A stretch of DNA of 26,132 nt from a virus: the IMG/VR virus record IMGVR_UViG_3300023178_000231, positions 1-26,132 of that record. The stretch is one strand, 5' to 3'. Position numbers and translations under genes: made by a program. Within the stretch, counting starts at the first letter, position 1; the number at the start of each line of letters is the position of its first letter. The notes under the pieces were generated by a model. That model was given only the letters and a program-made list of their open reading frames with translations, was not told where the DNA came from and ran no database searches. Positions 1 through 6,887 of this stretch are shown here, piece by piece.

Positions 1-1
1 T

Positions 2-328
2 GGAGACGAAGCTCGAACATATTTTGATGAAGCAGTACGCGGTGTTATCATTCTTATCATCTTTGTATTTGATCCACTTGCAATCATGCTTCTTATCGTA
101 TCGACAGGTATGTTTAAACGAGATCGTGAACAAATGAATCCACTCGTAGATGAAGAACAAATTATGCGAATGGATGTGAAAGAAGAACCCATTGATTGGG
201 ACCGAGCACCAACAAGACAACCACCGAGCTCTGTCGATGACGCTGCAACAGCGATGGCAGAAAGCGCTAATAATAATGAGAAGAAAAGGCGAGGTTTAAC
301 GACTGTACTAAAACGAAGACCCATTTAA
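2..328 (+). CDS. Membrane protein, C-terminal part (partial)
   Basis: The reading frame is open from the first bases of the window, so the true start lies upstream and only about 108 residues are visible. A hydrophobic segment (GVIILIIFVFDPLAIMLLIV, roughly residues 14-33 of the visible part) looks like a transmembrane helix. It is followed by a charged, probably cytoplasmic tail ending in a basic stretch (KKRRG, then KRRPI). An internal ATG at 86 lies inside the hydrophobic segment and has no good ribosome binding site, so I do not take it as the start. The stop is one base before the ATG of the cell-wall hydrolase gene, which suggests one transcript. Function unknown; a role in the envelope or lysis is possible from the neighbour but not shown. 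Confidence 0.6.
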   Translation, partial: GDEARTYFDEAVRGVIILIIFVFDPLAIMLLIVSTGMFKRDREQMNPLVDEEQIMRMDVKEEPIDWDRAPTRQPPSSVDDAATAMAESANNNEKKRRGLTTVLKRRPI

Positions 329-329
329 T

Positions 330-842
330 ATGAAATACTTGATCTCAGCGTTAATTAGTGCCATGGCGTATTACGCCTTCGCAGAAGACACTTCAGTGAA
401 TTCACCATTGATACCAGATGAAGAATATTGCCTGGCTTTGAATGTTTACCACGAAGCTCGTAGTGAAAATCTGGCAGGCAAATACGCCGTTTCTGACGTT
501 GTACTCAATCGGGTACAAGATAGACGTTATCCCGATACGGTATGTGATGTCGTAAAACAAGCTGTGTTGAGCAAATGGCATCTCGAGCAAGGTCGCGAAG
601 TACCTATTAGGAATAAGTGTCAGTTTAGTTGGTATTGTGATGGTAAGTCTGATACACCACGAGATATTGATGCTTGGTACGAATCACGATTGATTGCCCA
701 ACAAATTCTATCAAAAGATTTATATCGTGGAATTACTGAAGGCGCTACTCATTACCATGCTGATTACGTTGATCCTAGTTGGCGTCATCGATTCTCAATG
801 GTCGGTCATATAGGCTCGCATATTTTCTACCGAGCAGATTGA
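330..842 (+). CDS. Exported cell-wall hydrolase, SleB/Hydrolase_2 family (probable endolysin)
   Basis: The 170-residue protein starts with a signal peptide (MKYLISALISAMAYYAFA, cleavage likely before EDTS). A single SleB-like hydrolase domain follows from about residue 30. The NVYHEARSE segment around Glu42 fits the family's conserved catalytic glutamate motif. Further family-typical stretches are VVLNRV, CQFSWYCDG and the late ATHYHADYV segment. Such enzymes cut peptidoglycan as lytic transglycosylases or amidases, and in phages they usually serve as endolysins. The signal peptide implies Sec export to the periplasm rather than release through a holin. Cysteines in the mature part could form disulfides there. 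It sits directly after a membrane-protein gene. Family assignment is firm; the exact bond cleaved is not known. Confidence 0.85.
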   Translation: MKYLISALISAMAYYAFAEDTSVNSPLIPDEEYCLALNVYHEARSENLAGKYAVSDVVLNRVQDRRYPDTVCDVVKQAVLSKWHLEQGREVPIRNKCQFSWYCDGKSDTPRDIDAWYESRLIAQQILSKDLYRGITEGATHYHADYVDPSWRHRFSMVGHIGSHIFYRAD

Positions 843-847
843 TAAAT

Positions 848-870
848 ATCTCTATTATGATAATGGAGAT
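848..870 (+). promoter_or_regulatory. Hairpin overlapping the ribosome binding site of the RuvC-like gene
   Basis: The two arms ATCTC-T-ATTA and TAAT-G-GAGAT pair over ten positions (one a T-G wobble) around a TGA loop. The right arm contains the GGAG Shine-Dalgarno of the GTG-started gene at 876, so folding of the mRNA would hide the site. The left flank, GATAAATA at 841-848, is one base off the T4-type late promoter octamer. I do not claim it as a promoter. Confidence 0.45.
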
Positions 871-875
871 GAAAT

Positions 876-1439
876 GTGGCTATCGTTGGAATCGATTACA
901 GTATGACAAGCCCAGCCGTATGTGTACATGATGGTGAAGAATGGAGTATTGACAATTGTACCTTTCACTTCTTTATTCGAAAGAAAGAAGTAAGCTCACC
1001 TCAATTCATAGGCTATGAATATCCTGAGTGGAATTGTGATCAACAGAGATACGAAAACCTTTCAGCATGGACACTCGATGTCATGTTTAATAGTGGGTCA
1101 ATGACCGCGTTTATTGAAGGATACGCCTTTGGTGCTGTTGGTCGAGTGTTTAACATTGCAGAGAATGGTGGATACCTCAAGCAAAGAATGTGGTTATGTG
1201 GAATTGATTTTGAAGTTTATGCGCCGACTACGATTAAAAAGTTTGCGACTGGTAAAGGTAACGCAAGTAAAATTGATATGTACGAGTCATTCATTACTGA
1301 AACAGGGGTTGACATTTTCGAGAAACTTGATATAATAGGCTCGAAGAATTGGAATCCCGTCAGTGATATTATTGACGCGTATTACATAGCTAAACACGGC
1401 TTTTTTGAAATGAGAAAAATGAATGATACTAATCTTTAA
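876..1439 (+). CDS. RuvC-like Holliday junction resolvase/nuclease
   Basis: The 187-residue protein has the RuvC/RNase H-fold pattern of acidic residues. These are Asp7 in VGIDYSMTSPA at the first strand, Glu81 in AFIEGYAF, and Asp164/Asp167 in SDIIDAYYIA near the C-terminus. The PTTIKKFATGKGNASK segment before the last acidic pair is typical of this family. The likely role is resolving branched DNA during recombination-dependent replication or before packaging, the job done by endonuclease VII in T4 itself. The start is a GTG with GGAG seven bases upstream; that GGAG lies in a hairpin. The gene overlaps the next one by 17 bases, which suggests coupled translation. Exact substrate not known. 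Confidence 0.75.
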   Translation: MAIVGIDYSMTSPAVCVHDGEEWSIDNCTFHFFIRKKEVSSPQFIGYEYPEWNCDQQRYENLSAWTLDVMFNSGSMTAFIEGYAFGAVGRVFNIAENGGYLKQRMWLCGIDFEVYAPTTIKKFATGKGNASKIDMYESFITETGVDIFEKLDIIGSKNWNPVSDIIDAYYIAKHGFFEMRKMNDTNL

Positions 1440-2103
1440 TGGCCCGCCCGGATCGGGCAAAGATGAAGCTGCGGCTTTCTTTGCCCGTACTTTTAATTTT
1501 GAACACGTCAGTTTTAAGAAGCAACTTTTTCTTGAAACGATTAAGCATTATAATGTAGATGAAGATTGGTTCATGAAAGGATACAACAATCGATCTCTGA
1601 AAGAACGTAAAGAAATCGAGTTAGGTGGTAAGTCTCGTCGAGAGGCAATGATCCATGTATCCGAAGATAACATTAAACCAAAGTATGGTAAAGACTATTT
1701 TGGTAGAAAGGTCGCTGAGCAAATCGACGGCAATAAAAATTACGCTATCTCTGATGGCGGATTCGTCGAAGAGCTCAAGCCTATTATTGATAAGGTAGGA
1801 ATTGGAAGTATAGTTATCGTTCAACTGACTCGAGCCGGTTGTAGCTTTTCTGGCGACTCAAGGCGTTACTTCAACGGGCGCTTTGATGAAGGCAAAGAAA
1901 TGATTATCAATTTCGAAACGGAGATTGAAGATGACTTTATTTTAGATATGCCCGCAGATATTCTTACGTATCGTATACATAATAATGGTACAATCACAGA
2001 TTTCTATCAATCTTTGATTAGTGTTGAGTTTCGTTTGAAGTGGCTTGACGGATTTTCAAAAGCTTTATTTAACCACCCAGTGAGAGGAAGTAAAATATTA
2101 TGA
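1423..2103 (+). CDS. P-loop kinase, deoxynucleoside monophosphate kinase-like
   Basis: The 226-residue protein opens with a strand and a clear Walker A loop, GPPGSGKD (residues 7-14). A conserved basic region follows (KSRREAMIHVSED, then KYGKDYFGRKVAEQI), which resembles phage deoxynucleoside monophosphate kinases such as T4 gp1. These enzymes phosphorylate dNMPs to feed phage DNA synthesis. It overlaps the RuvC-like gene by 17 bases upstream and the next gene by the ATGA arrangement, so it lies in a DNA-metabolism operon. The C-terminal half is divergent and I see no clear lid motif. A general nucleotide-binding protein is the alternative. Confidence 0.65.
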   Translation: MILIFNGPPGSGKDEAAAFFARTFNFEHVSFKKQLFLETIKHYNVDEDWFMKGYNNRSLKERKEIELGGKSRREAMIHVSEDNIKPKYGKDYFGRKVAEQIDGNKNYAISDGGFVEELKPIIDKVGIGSIVIVQLTRAGCSFSGDSRRYFNGRFDEGKEMIINFETEIEDDFILDMPADILTYRIHNNGTITDFYQSLISVEFRLKWLDGFSKALFNHPVRGSKIL

Positions 2104-2369
2104 CTTATGATGAAATCAAAAGCGTTCTTAAAGAAAAGGTATGCATTGTCGATTTCACTAAAATGAACGGTGAAAATCGATTGATGAAGTGTACTCTTAT
2201 CGAAGACCAACTACCACCTGCGCCTGTATCAGACGGCGATGGAACATTTACCCCTGCCGCTACGACTACTGCTGTGAATGAGCAAGTCTTAGCTGTGTGG
2301 GACCTACAAAACAACGGTTGGAGATCTTTCCGAGTTGACCGTGTAAATTCAATTATCCCTGTGGAGTAA
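2100..2369 (+). CDS. Small SH3-like protein, WYL_2/DUF2693-like
   Basis: An 89-residue protein that starts in an ATGA overlap with the upstream kinase gene. The C-terminal motif VWDLQNNGWRSFRVDRV and the earlier LMKCTL strand resemble the WYL_2 (formerly DUF2693) small beta-barrel family found in T4-like marine phages. Between them lies a low-complexity linker rich in Pro, Ala and Thr (residues about 55-60). The fold is related to Sm/SH3 barrels, so binding of nucleic acid or protein is possible. No biochemical role is known to me. Family assignment is from memory. Confidence 0.55.
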   Translation: MTYDEIKSVLKEKVCIVDFTKMNGENRLMKCTLIEDQLPPAPVSDGDGTFTPAATTTAVNEQVLAVWDLQNNGWRSFRVDRVNSIIPVE

Positions 2370-2372
2370 AAC

Positions 2373-3326
2373 ATGAGTGTGATTTACAGAGGCGAGGTTA
2401 TCGAAACCGAGCTTTCTAAAAATTCAAATGGTGGAACTGAAATGATGAGGCAGCGTCTTCTCGACAATGCCAATCCAGACTATTTGAAAGATGTTGCTAT
2501 TCATTTATCTCGTACTCGCGAGATGTATGAGGACGTTCCAAATATTCTTTGGTGCCACGATCTTGCAGAAGATCCCGAGAATCGTATTCTCGCCGATGGC
2601 GGCTGGCAAAAGTTTGATCGAATTATTTTCGTATCGGCTTGGCAACGAGATCAGTTTATCCTTCGCTATGGCATTCCGTATTCTCATTGTGCAGTCATTT
2701 GTAATGCTGTCGAAAAAGAATACAAGCCTCGCGAAAAAGAGCAAGATAAGATTCGCTTTATCTACCACACGACACCACATCGAGGTCTCGAGTTGTTAGT
2801 GCCTATTTTTGAAGCTCTTTGTACTGAGTTCGATAACTTGCATTTAGATGTTTACTCGTCGTTTAGCATTTACGGGTGGGAATCTCGTGATGAACCTTAT
2901 AAGGATACTTTCGCAGCAATCGAAGCTCATCCTAATATGACTTATCATGGTGCCGTTCCAAATGAAGAAGTACTCGAGGCGCTTGATAAAGCTCACGTGT
3001 TCCTTTATCCTAATGTATGGCGCGAGACGTCCTGTATTGCACTGATAGAAGCAATTAAGAGTCAGGTAATTTGTATCCATCCGAACTATGGTGCACTTCC
3101 AGAGACTTCTGCTAACGCTACAATTACGTATGACTTTAAGGATAACCTCAATGATCATGCAAACTATGCTTACTCTGTAGCAAAGCAATTAGTGCAAGTA
3201 ATGAACAACGATCCAAATTACTTTAACGGATTTACGTACTCAGATCGTTTTAACTTAGCTCGAAATAGTATTCAATCATTTAAGACGATGTGGGATGCCA
3301 CGCTCGCGAATGTATTGAACAGATAA
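2373..3326 (+). CDS. Glycosyltransferase family 4-like (GT-B fold)
   Basis: The 317-residue protein looks like a compact GT-B glycosyltransferase. The N-terminal half has the VSAWQRDQF segment typical of acceptor-side domains. The C-terminal half has the nucleotide-sugar region HRGLELL (136-142) and an EX7E motif with Glu218 and Glu226 in RETSCIALIEA. These residues bind the donor sugar in GT4 enzymes. It is shorter than most bacterial GT4 proteins, as is common in phages. The substrate could be modified phage DNA, a virion protein or host surface glycan; the sequence does not decide. It follows the WYL_2-like gene by three bases and looks cotranscribed. Confidence 0.75.
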   Translation: MSVIYRGEVIETELSKNSNGGTEMMRQRLLDNANPDYLKDVAIHLSRTREMYEDVPNILWCHDLAEDPENRILADGGWQKFDRIIFVSAWQRDQFILRYGIPYSHCAVICNAVEKEYKPREKEQDKIRFIYHTTPHRGLELLVPIFEALCTEFDNLHLDVYSSFSIYGWESRDEPYKDTFAAIEAHPNMTYHGAVPNEEVLEALDKAHVFLYPNVWRETSCIALIEAIKSQVICIHPNYGALPETSANATITYDFKDNLNDHANYAYSVAKQLVQVMNNDPNYFNGFTYSDRFNLARNSIQSFKTMWDATLANVLNR

Positions 3327-3338
3327 AGAGAATCATGA

Positions 3339-3686
3339 ATGAGCAACGAAAATGTTATTCAGTTCCCCAAGCTTCGACTCGATGGGCCGCCACAATCAAT
3401 GGAGGAAGTCCAGCAGCAATTGCGTGCTTATAAAGAAAGCTTTGCGAGTGATGTAGCAGACTTACTTTGGCAACATGTTATTAACGAGCTTGGGCGGGCT
3501 GGATGTAACTTCGACGAAGATATAGAAAAGTATTTTCCGTCGATGGTTCTCATTCTCGAAGCAATCAGATCCCTACACCTACAAACCAGCGGTATCGACC
3601 ATCCTCTTCAGCAATTTGCTGTCGAAAATATCACAATTGAAGATATGGAACAAAAAATGGTTGACATTGACGATGAAATAGATTAG
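3339..3686 (+). CDS. Conserved phage protein of unknown function (VIQFP N-terminus)
   Basis: A 115-residue acidic, mostly helical protein starting MSNENVIQFPK. The ATG at 3339 is preferred over an out-of-frame ATG at 3335. The VIQFP start and the acidic tail (VDIDDEID) resemble a small protein family I recall from marine T4-like phages, usually near replication genes. It has no membrane segment and no recognisable catalytic motif. It lies between the glycosyltransferase and RNase H genes. Function unknown. Confidence 0.65.
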   Translation: MSNENVIQFPKLRLDGPPQSMEEVQQQLRAYKESFASDVADLLWQHVINELGRAGCNFDEDIEKYFPSMVLILEAIRSLHLQTSGIDHPLQQFAVENITIEDMEQKMVDIDDEID

Positions 3687-3720
3687 AATAGGGCTTCAGA
3701 TTAAACAATGGTAATAAATT

Positions 3721-4575
3721 ATGGCTATCTTAGTAGATTACAACCAGGTGATGCTGGCGTCCCTCTTCGCCAGTATCGGTAACCACCACAACGTAGATCT
3801 TGACGAAAATCTCATTCGTCACATGTTCCTCAACTCACTTAGACTCAATCGTAAAAAGTTTACCGAAGAGTATGGTGAGATCATTATTTGTGCCGACAAT
3901 AAAAATGTATGGCGGCGAGATTACTACCCTTATTACAAAGCTAATCGTAAAAAGAATCGAGACGCTTCTGATCTCGATTGGAATGCTTTGTTCGAGTGCT
4001 TACATAAAATTAAGGCTGAGCTCGTCGAGTTCTTTCCCTATAAAGTAATCGACATTGAACGCTGTGAAGCTGACGACATTATTGGCACTATCATCCACGA
4101 AGAAGGAACTGAGCTCAATACCGGTTCAGAAAAATTCCTTGTCCTATCAGGCGACAAAGATTACATTCAGCTACATCGCTACGCTAATGTCGACCAATAC
4201 GATCCTGTCCGTAAACGGTGGATAAGAAACGACAATCCAGATAAATACTTATCTGAACACATTTTTAAGGGCGATGTCGGTGACGGCGTTCCAAACATTT
4301 TGTCAGCAGACAATTGTTTGGCCGTTGGTGAAAGACAAAAGCCAATGACCCAAAAGCGAATGAGCTTACTTAAAAATGGTGAAATGGATGAAGAAACACG
4401 ATTGCGGTATAATCGTAATAAGAAAATGATCGACCTTGCTGAGATTCCCGATGAGTATAAAACTCAAATCCTCGAGGAATACAGCAAAGAAGAACCAGTA
4501 GGTCGTGAGCTCTTGTTTAATTTCTTCATTAAGAAAAAGTTGAAGCATTTAATTACTGATATACAGGATTTTTAA
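3721..4575 (+). CDS. rnh: RNase H / 5'-3' exonuclease (T4 Rnh-like)
   Basis: The 284-residue protein belongs to the FEN/5'-3' exonuclease family and is close in length to T4 RNase H (305). Visible metal-binding acidic residues are Asp6 (ILVDYNQ), Asp59 (ICADNKNVWRRDYYPYYK, which includes the conserved Arg/Lys helical region), Glu116/Asp118/Asp119 (CEADDI), Asp145/Asp147 (LSGDKDY) and Asp185/Asp188 (KGDVGDGVPN). The last motif is the helix-hairpin-helix-type DNA-binding site. The enzyme removes RNA primers and flaps during lagging-strand synthesis. No strong Shine-Dalgarno precedes the ATG. The downstream gene starts two bases after the stop. High confidence. Confidence 0.93.
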   Translation: MAILVDYNQVMLASLFASIGNHHNVDLDENLIRHMFLNSLRLNRKKFTEEYGEIIICADNKNVWRRDYYPYYKANRKKNRDASDLDWNALFECLHKIKAELVEFFPYKVIDIERCEADDIIGTIIHEEGTELNTGSEKFLVLSGDKDYIQLHRYANVDQYDPVRKRWIRNDNPDKYLSEHIFKGDVGDGVPNILSADNCLAVGERQKPMTQKRMSLLKNGEMDEETRLRYNRNKKMIDLAEIPDEYKTQILEEYSKEEPVGRELLFNFFIKKKLKHLITDIQDF

Positions 4576-4577
4576 CT

Positions 4578-5018
4578 ATGGCTGTACGATTATCGCTTTC
4601 AGAGATTTTGAATAAAGTTTCTGAATTGAAGAAGAAGAGTGAAAAAATTGATTGGCTGAGGCAGAATGATTGCGGGCCACTACGTTCAATTTTACGCTTG
4701 ACTTATGACAAGGAAAATGTTGAGTTTCTTTTGCCAAACAGTCCACCGCCTTGGAAAAAGAATAACATGGAACTTGGTACAGAAGGGTTGTTGTACAAAG
4801 AAACAAGGAGGCTTCGTATTTTCGTTAAGGGTGGAGGTTATGACGATCTCAACCAAGTGAAGCGAGAAACTTTGTTCATTAGTCTTCTCGAAGACGTGAA
4901 TGATAATGACGCTGAGCTCTTAGCGAATAACGTAATTTCTCAAACACCTATCAAAGGGTTGACTGAGAAAACATTGCTCGAAGCTTTTCCTGACATTTAT
5001 AGGAGTAAAATAGGATAA
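4578..5018 (+). CDS. Conserved phage protein, DUF6433-like
   Basis: A 146-residue soluble protein starting two bases after the RNase H stop. The start (LSLSEILNKVSELKKKSEKI, about residues 5-24) is helical and charged. A conserved-looking middle follows (LLPNSPPPWKKN), then a C-terminal helical region ending AFPDIYRSKIG. I recall similar proteins in cyanophages and other marine T4-likes, listed as a phage domain of unknown function (DUF6433); that name needs a search. Coupling to RNase H suggests a replication or recombination role, but no catalytic motif is seen. Confidence 0.6.
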   Translation: MAVRLSLSEILNKVSELKKKSEKIDWLRQNDCGPLRSILRLTYDKENVEFLLPNSPPPWKKNNMELGTEGLLYKETRRLRIFVKGGGYDDLNQVKRETLFISLLEDVNDNDAELLANNVISQTPIKGLTEKTLLEAFPDIYRSKIG

Positions 5019-5022
5019 AATC

Positions 5023-5190
5023 ATGGCTAAGCGTTTCAAGAATTTTCGCGAGGGTTCTTACGATAACGAATGGGGCGATAAAAACGAAGATCGCCGCAGG
5101 GAAAAAACCAAGAATCGAGATAAGAAAATGAAGCGTCGAAGACGTCGCGATGAAAAAGTTTTCAATTTTAAAGAATTTAATGATCAATAA
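5023..5190 (+). CDS. Small highly basic protein
   Basis: A 55-residue protein four bases after the preceding gene. It is strongly charged: an Arg/Lys-rich middle (DRRREKTKNRDKKMKRRRRR) between an acidic-aromatic first part and a C-terminal FNFKEFNDQ. There is no hydrophobic segment. The composition suggests binding to nucleic acid or to an acidic partner. It lies at the end of the replication gene run, three bases before an early promoter. No family is recognised. Confidence 0.6.
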   Translation: MAKRFKNFREGSYDNEWGDKNEDRRREKTKNRDKKMKRRRRRDEKVFNFKEFNDQ

Positions 5191-5193
5191 TAG

Positions 5194-5222
5194 TTGACAT
5201 TTACTTTCGACTGTGTTAGAAT
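5194..5222 (+). promoter_or_regulatory. Early sigma70-type promoter for the HAD gene
   Basis: The -35 is TTGACA (5194-5199), the spacer is 17 bp and the -10 is TAGAAT (5217-5222), with an extended TGT just before it. Downstream the sequence AGCACAGTAAATTG matches the conserved initial region shared by the other early promoters of this window. It lies directly after the stop of the small basic gene. Confidence 0.85.
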
Positions 5223-5252
5223 AGCACAGTAAATTGAGTTATTGGTGATGAT

Positions 5253-5837
5253 ATGACAAGTATAGCTGACAAGGTAATCCTTGTCGATTGTGATGGTGTT
5301 CTTCTCGATTGGGAATATGCTTTTGACCAGTGGATGAAGCGACACGGTTATCACAAAGAATTCGATCAGGTCTACGACATGTCTGTTTCATATAGTATGA
5401 AGCGAAAAGACATTAAGAGATTGATCCGAATGTTCAACGAAAGTGCTACCATACGAAAGCTACCTCCACTCCGAGATGCAATCAAGTACGTTCGTAAAAT
5501 TCATGAAGAAAAGGGAATCGTGTTTCACGCTATCACTTCTCTGAGTAACGATGAATACGCTCAACACTTGCGTACCAAAAACCTTTGTGAGTTGTTTGGC
5601 CCAACCACATTTGAGCGGTACGTTTACTTAGACACTGGTGCTGATAAAGATCAGGCATTGGCTGAATATAAAGATAGTGGCTGTTTGTGGATAGAAGATA
5701 AGATTGCCAACGCCGAAGTTGGGCTTGAGCTTGGTCTTCGTCCACTCCTCATGCGGCACGGTTTTAACGATAGTTATAGTAACGATGATATCCCTCTCAT
5801 TGACGATTGGGCTGACTTGTACTACAATTACGTATAA
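5253..5837 (+). CDS. HAD-superfamily phosphatase, 5'(3')-deoxyribonucleotidase-like
   Basis: The 194-residue protein shows all four HAD motifs. Motif I is DCDGVLLDW with Asp12 and Asp14, motif II is AITS (around Thr95/Ser96), motif III is Lys132 in GADKDQAL, and motif IV is WIEDK with Glu148/Asp149. The size and lack of a large cap fit the 5' nucleotidase/deoxyribonucleotidase-like HAD proteins seen in phages. The likely reaction is dephosphorylation of a nucleotide; the substrate is not shown. It is the only gene between an early promoter (5194) and a late promoter (5833) that overlaps its stop, so it is probably expressed alone and early. Confidence 0.75.
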   Translation: MTSIADKVILVDCDGVLLDWEYAFDQWMKRHGYHKEFDQVYDMSVSYSMKRKDIKRLIRMFNESATIRKLPPLRDAIKYVRKIHEEKGIVFHAITSLSNDEYAQHLRTKNLCELFGPTTFERYVYLDTGADKDQALAEYKDSGCLWIEDKIANAEVGLELGLRPLLMRHGFNDSYSNDDIPLIDDWADLYYNYV

Positions 5838-5840
5838 ATA
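5833..5840 (+). promoter_or_regulatory. T4-type late promoter octamer TATAAATA
   Basis: An exact TATAAATA, the T4 late promoter consensus recognised by gp55-type sigma factors with a sliding clamp. It overlaps the stop of the HAD gene and lies 21 bases before the ATG of the next gene. The genes that follow (a probable structural protein and the PAAR spike tip) fit late expression. No -35 is expected for this class. Confidence 0.7.
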
Positions 5841-5860
5841 AACCTATACGTGGAGAAACA

Positions 5861-6112
5861 ATGCCAATTTATACATTTCGTGACAAAGAAACACAACAAA
5901 CCTTCGATAAGGTAATGCCTTACTCGCAGAAGGTTGAATTCCTCGAAGCAAATCCCCACCTCGAATCTATTATAACTTCAGCACCAAGTATAGGTGATTC
6001 GGTGCGTCTCGGGCTCAAAAAGCCCGATGATTCTTTTCGTGATGTCCTTAAAAACATTAAATCCCATCATCCGGGATCTAGAACAACAAAAAGCACAATT
6101 AATGACTTCTAA
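5861..6112 (+). CDS. Small phage protein with FmdB-like start but no cysteines
   Basis: An 83-residue protein beginning MPIYTFRDKETQQTF, which resembles the start of FmdB-type zinc ribbons (MPIYEY...). The zinc-binding cysteines of that family are absent. The rest (ANPHLES, GDSVRLGLKKPDDSFRDVL) looks like a family I recall beside phoH in marine T4-like phages. It is first in the run downstream of the late promoter at 5833 and lies nine bases before phoH. The RBS is GGAG, seven bases before the ATG. Function unknown; a degenerate zinc-ribbon fold is an inference. Confidence 0.65.
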   Translation: MPIYTFRDKETQQTFDKVMPYSQKVEFLEANPHLESIITSAPSIGDSVRLGLKKPDDSFRDVLKNIKSHHPGSRTTKSTINDF

Positions 6113-6121
6113 GGAGGTTTC

Positions 6122-6874
6122 ATGGCCAAACATAGTCGCCGCATGTCCCGCAAGGAAAAGCGTAGACAGGAAAGGGATCTGAATCATGTAGTGAACAACA
6201 AGTTCTCTATGAGAAGGATTGAGCCAATAACAACAACACAGGAGGATTTATTCGACAGCTATCGTAGTGATCAAAACATCGCAGCAATTGGAACAGCAGG
6301 CACAGGTAAAACAATGTGTGCAATGTATCTCGGCTTGCTCGATGTATTAAGTAATCCACAATATGAAAAATTGATCATCGTACGATCAGCAGTACAAACA
6401 CGCGAACAGGGCTTCATGCCAGGTTCCAGAACTCAAAAAGAAGCAGTCTTCACAGTTCCCTACGCCGACATTACTAACGATCTTTTTCAGCGAGGAGATG
6501 CATGGGAAATTCTCAAACAAAAACGTATGGTTGAATTCATGACATCGTCATTTGTTCGTGGACTTACATTTGATAACTCGATTATCGTAGTTGACGAATG
6601 CCAATCAATGACATATCATGAGCTTGACAGTATTATCACTCGTGTAGGCGAGTCTTCTAAAATCATTTTCTGCGGCGACACATTCCAAGATGATTTAGCA
6701 GGATCTCGTAATCGTAATGATGTTTCAGGTTTAACTGACTTCTTGAGAGTGGTAGAGAGAATTCCATCGTTTGATATTATCAACTTCGGTGTGGATGACA
6801 TCGTAAGATCAGGCCTTGTTAAAGAATATATACTAGCTAAGGAGAGGTGCAGTAACTATCTAAAGGCAGCATAG
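6122..6874 (+). CDS. phoH: PhoH-like P-loop ATPase
   Basis: The 250-residue protein is the phage type of PhoH. A basic N-terminal tail is followed by the Walker A loop GTAGTGKT (57-64), a sensor-like IIVRSAVQTREQGFMPG region (84-101), Walker B IIVVDEC (154-160) and the arginine/sensor segment KIIFCGDTFQDDL. PhoH proteins are widespread in marine phages. They are related to helicase-like ATPases; an RNA-linked role is suspected but not settled. The RBS is strong (AAGGAGG, six bases before the ATG). The gene lies in the block headed by the late promoter at 5833. Confidence 0.92.
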   Translation: MAKHSRRMSRKEKRRQERDLNHVVNNKFSMRRIEPITTTQEDLFDSYRSDQNIAAIGTAGTGKTMCAMYLGLLDVLSNPQYEKLIIVRSAVQTREQGFMPGSRTQKEAVFTVPYADITNDLFQRGDAWEILKQKRMVEFMTSSFVRGLTFDNSIIVVDECQSMTYHELDSIITRVGESSKIIFCGDTFQDDLAGSRNRNDVSGLTDFLRVVERIPSFDIINFGVDDIVRSGLVKEYILAKERCSNYLKAA

Positions 6875-6887
6875 CTGATGAAACAAA

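Noticed and set aside
841-848. GATAAATA as a late promoter
   Set aside because: One mismatch at the first T and overlap with a stop codon; too common a sequence in AT-rich DNA to claim.
2105-2374. 89-codon open frame on the minus strand
   Set aside because: It lies fully antisense to the WYL_2-like gene, has no ribosome site of note, and no other minus-strand gene exists in the window.
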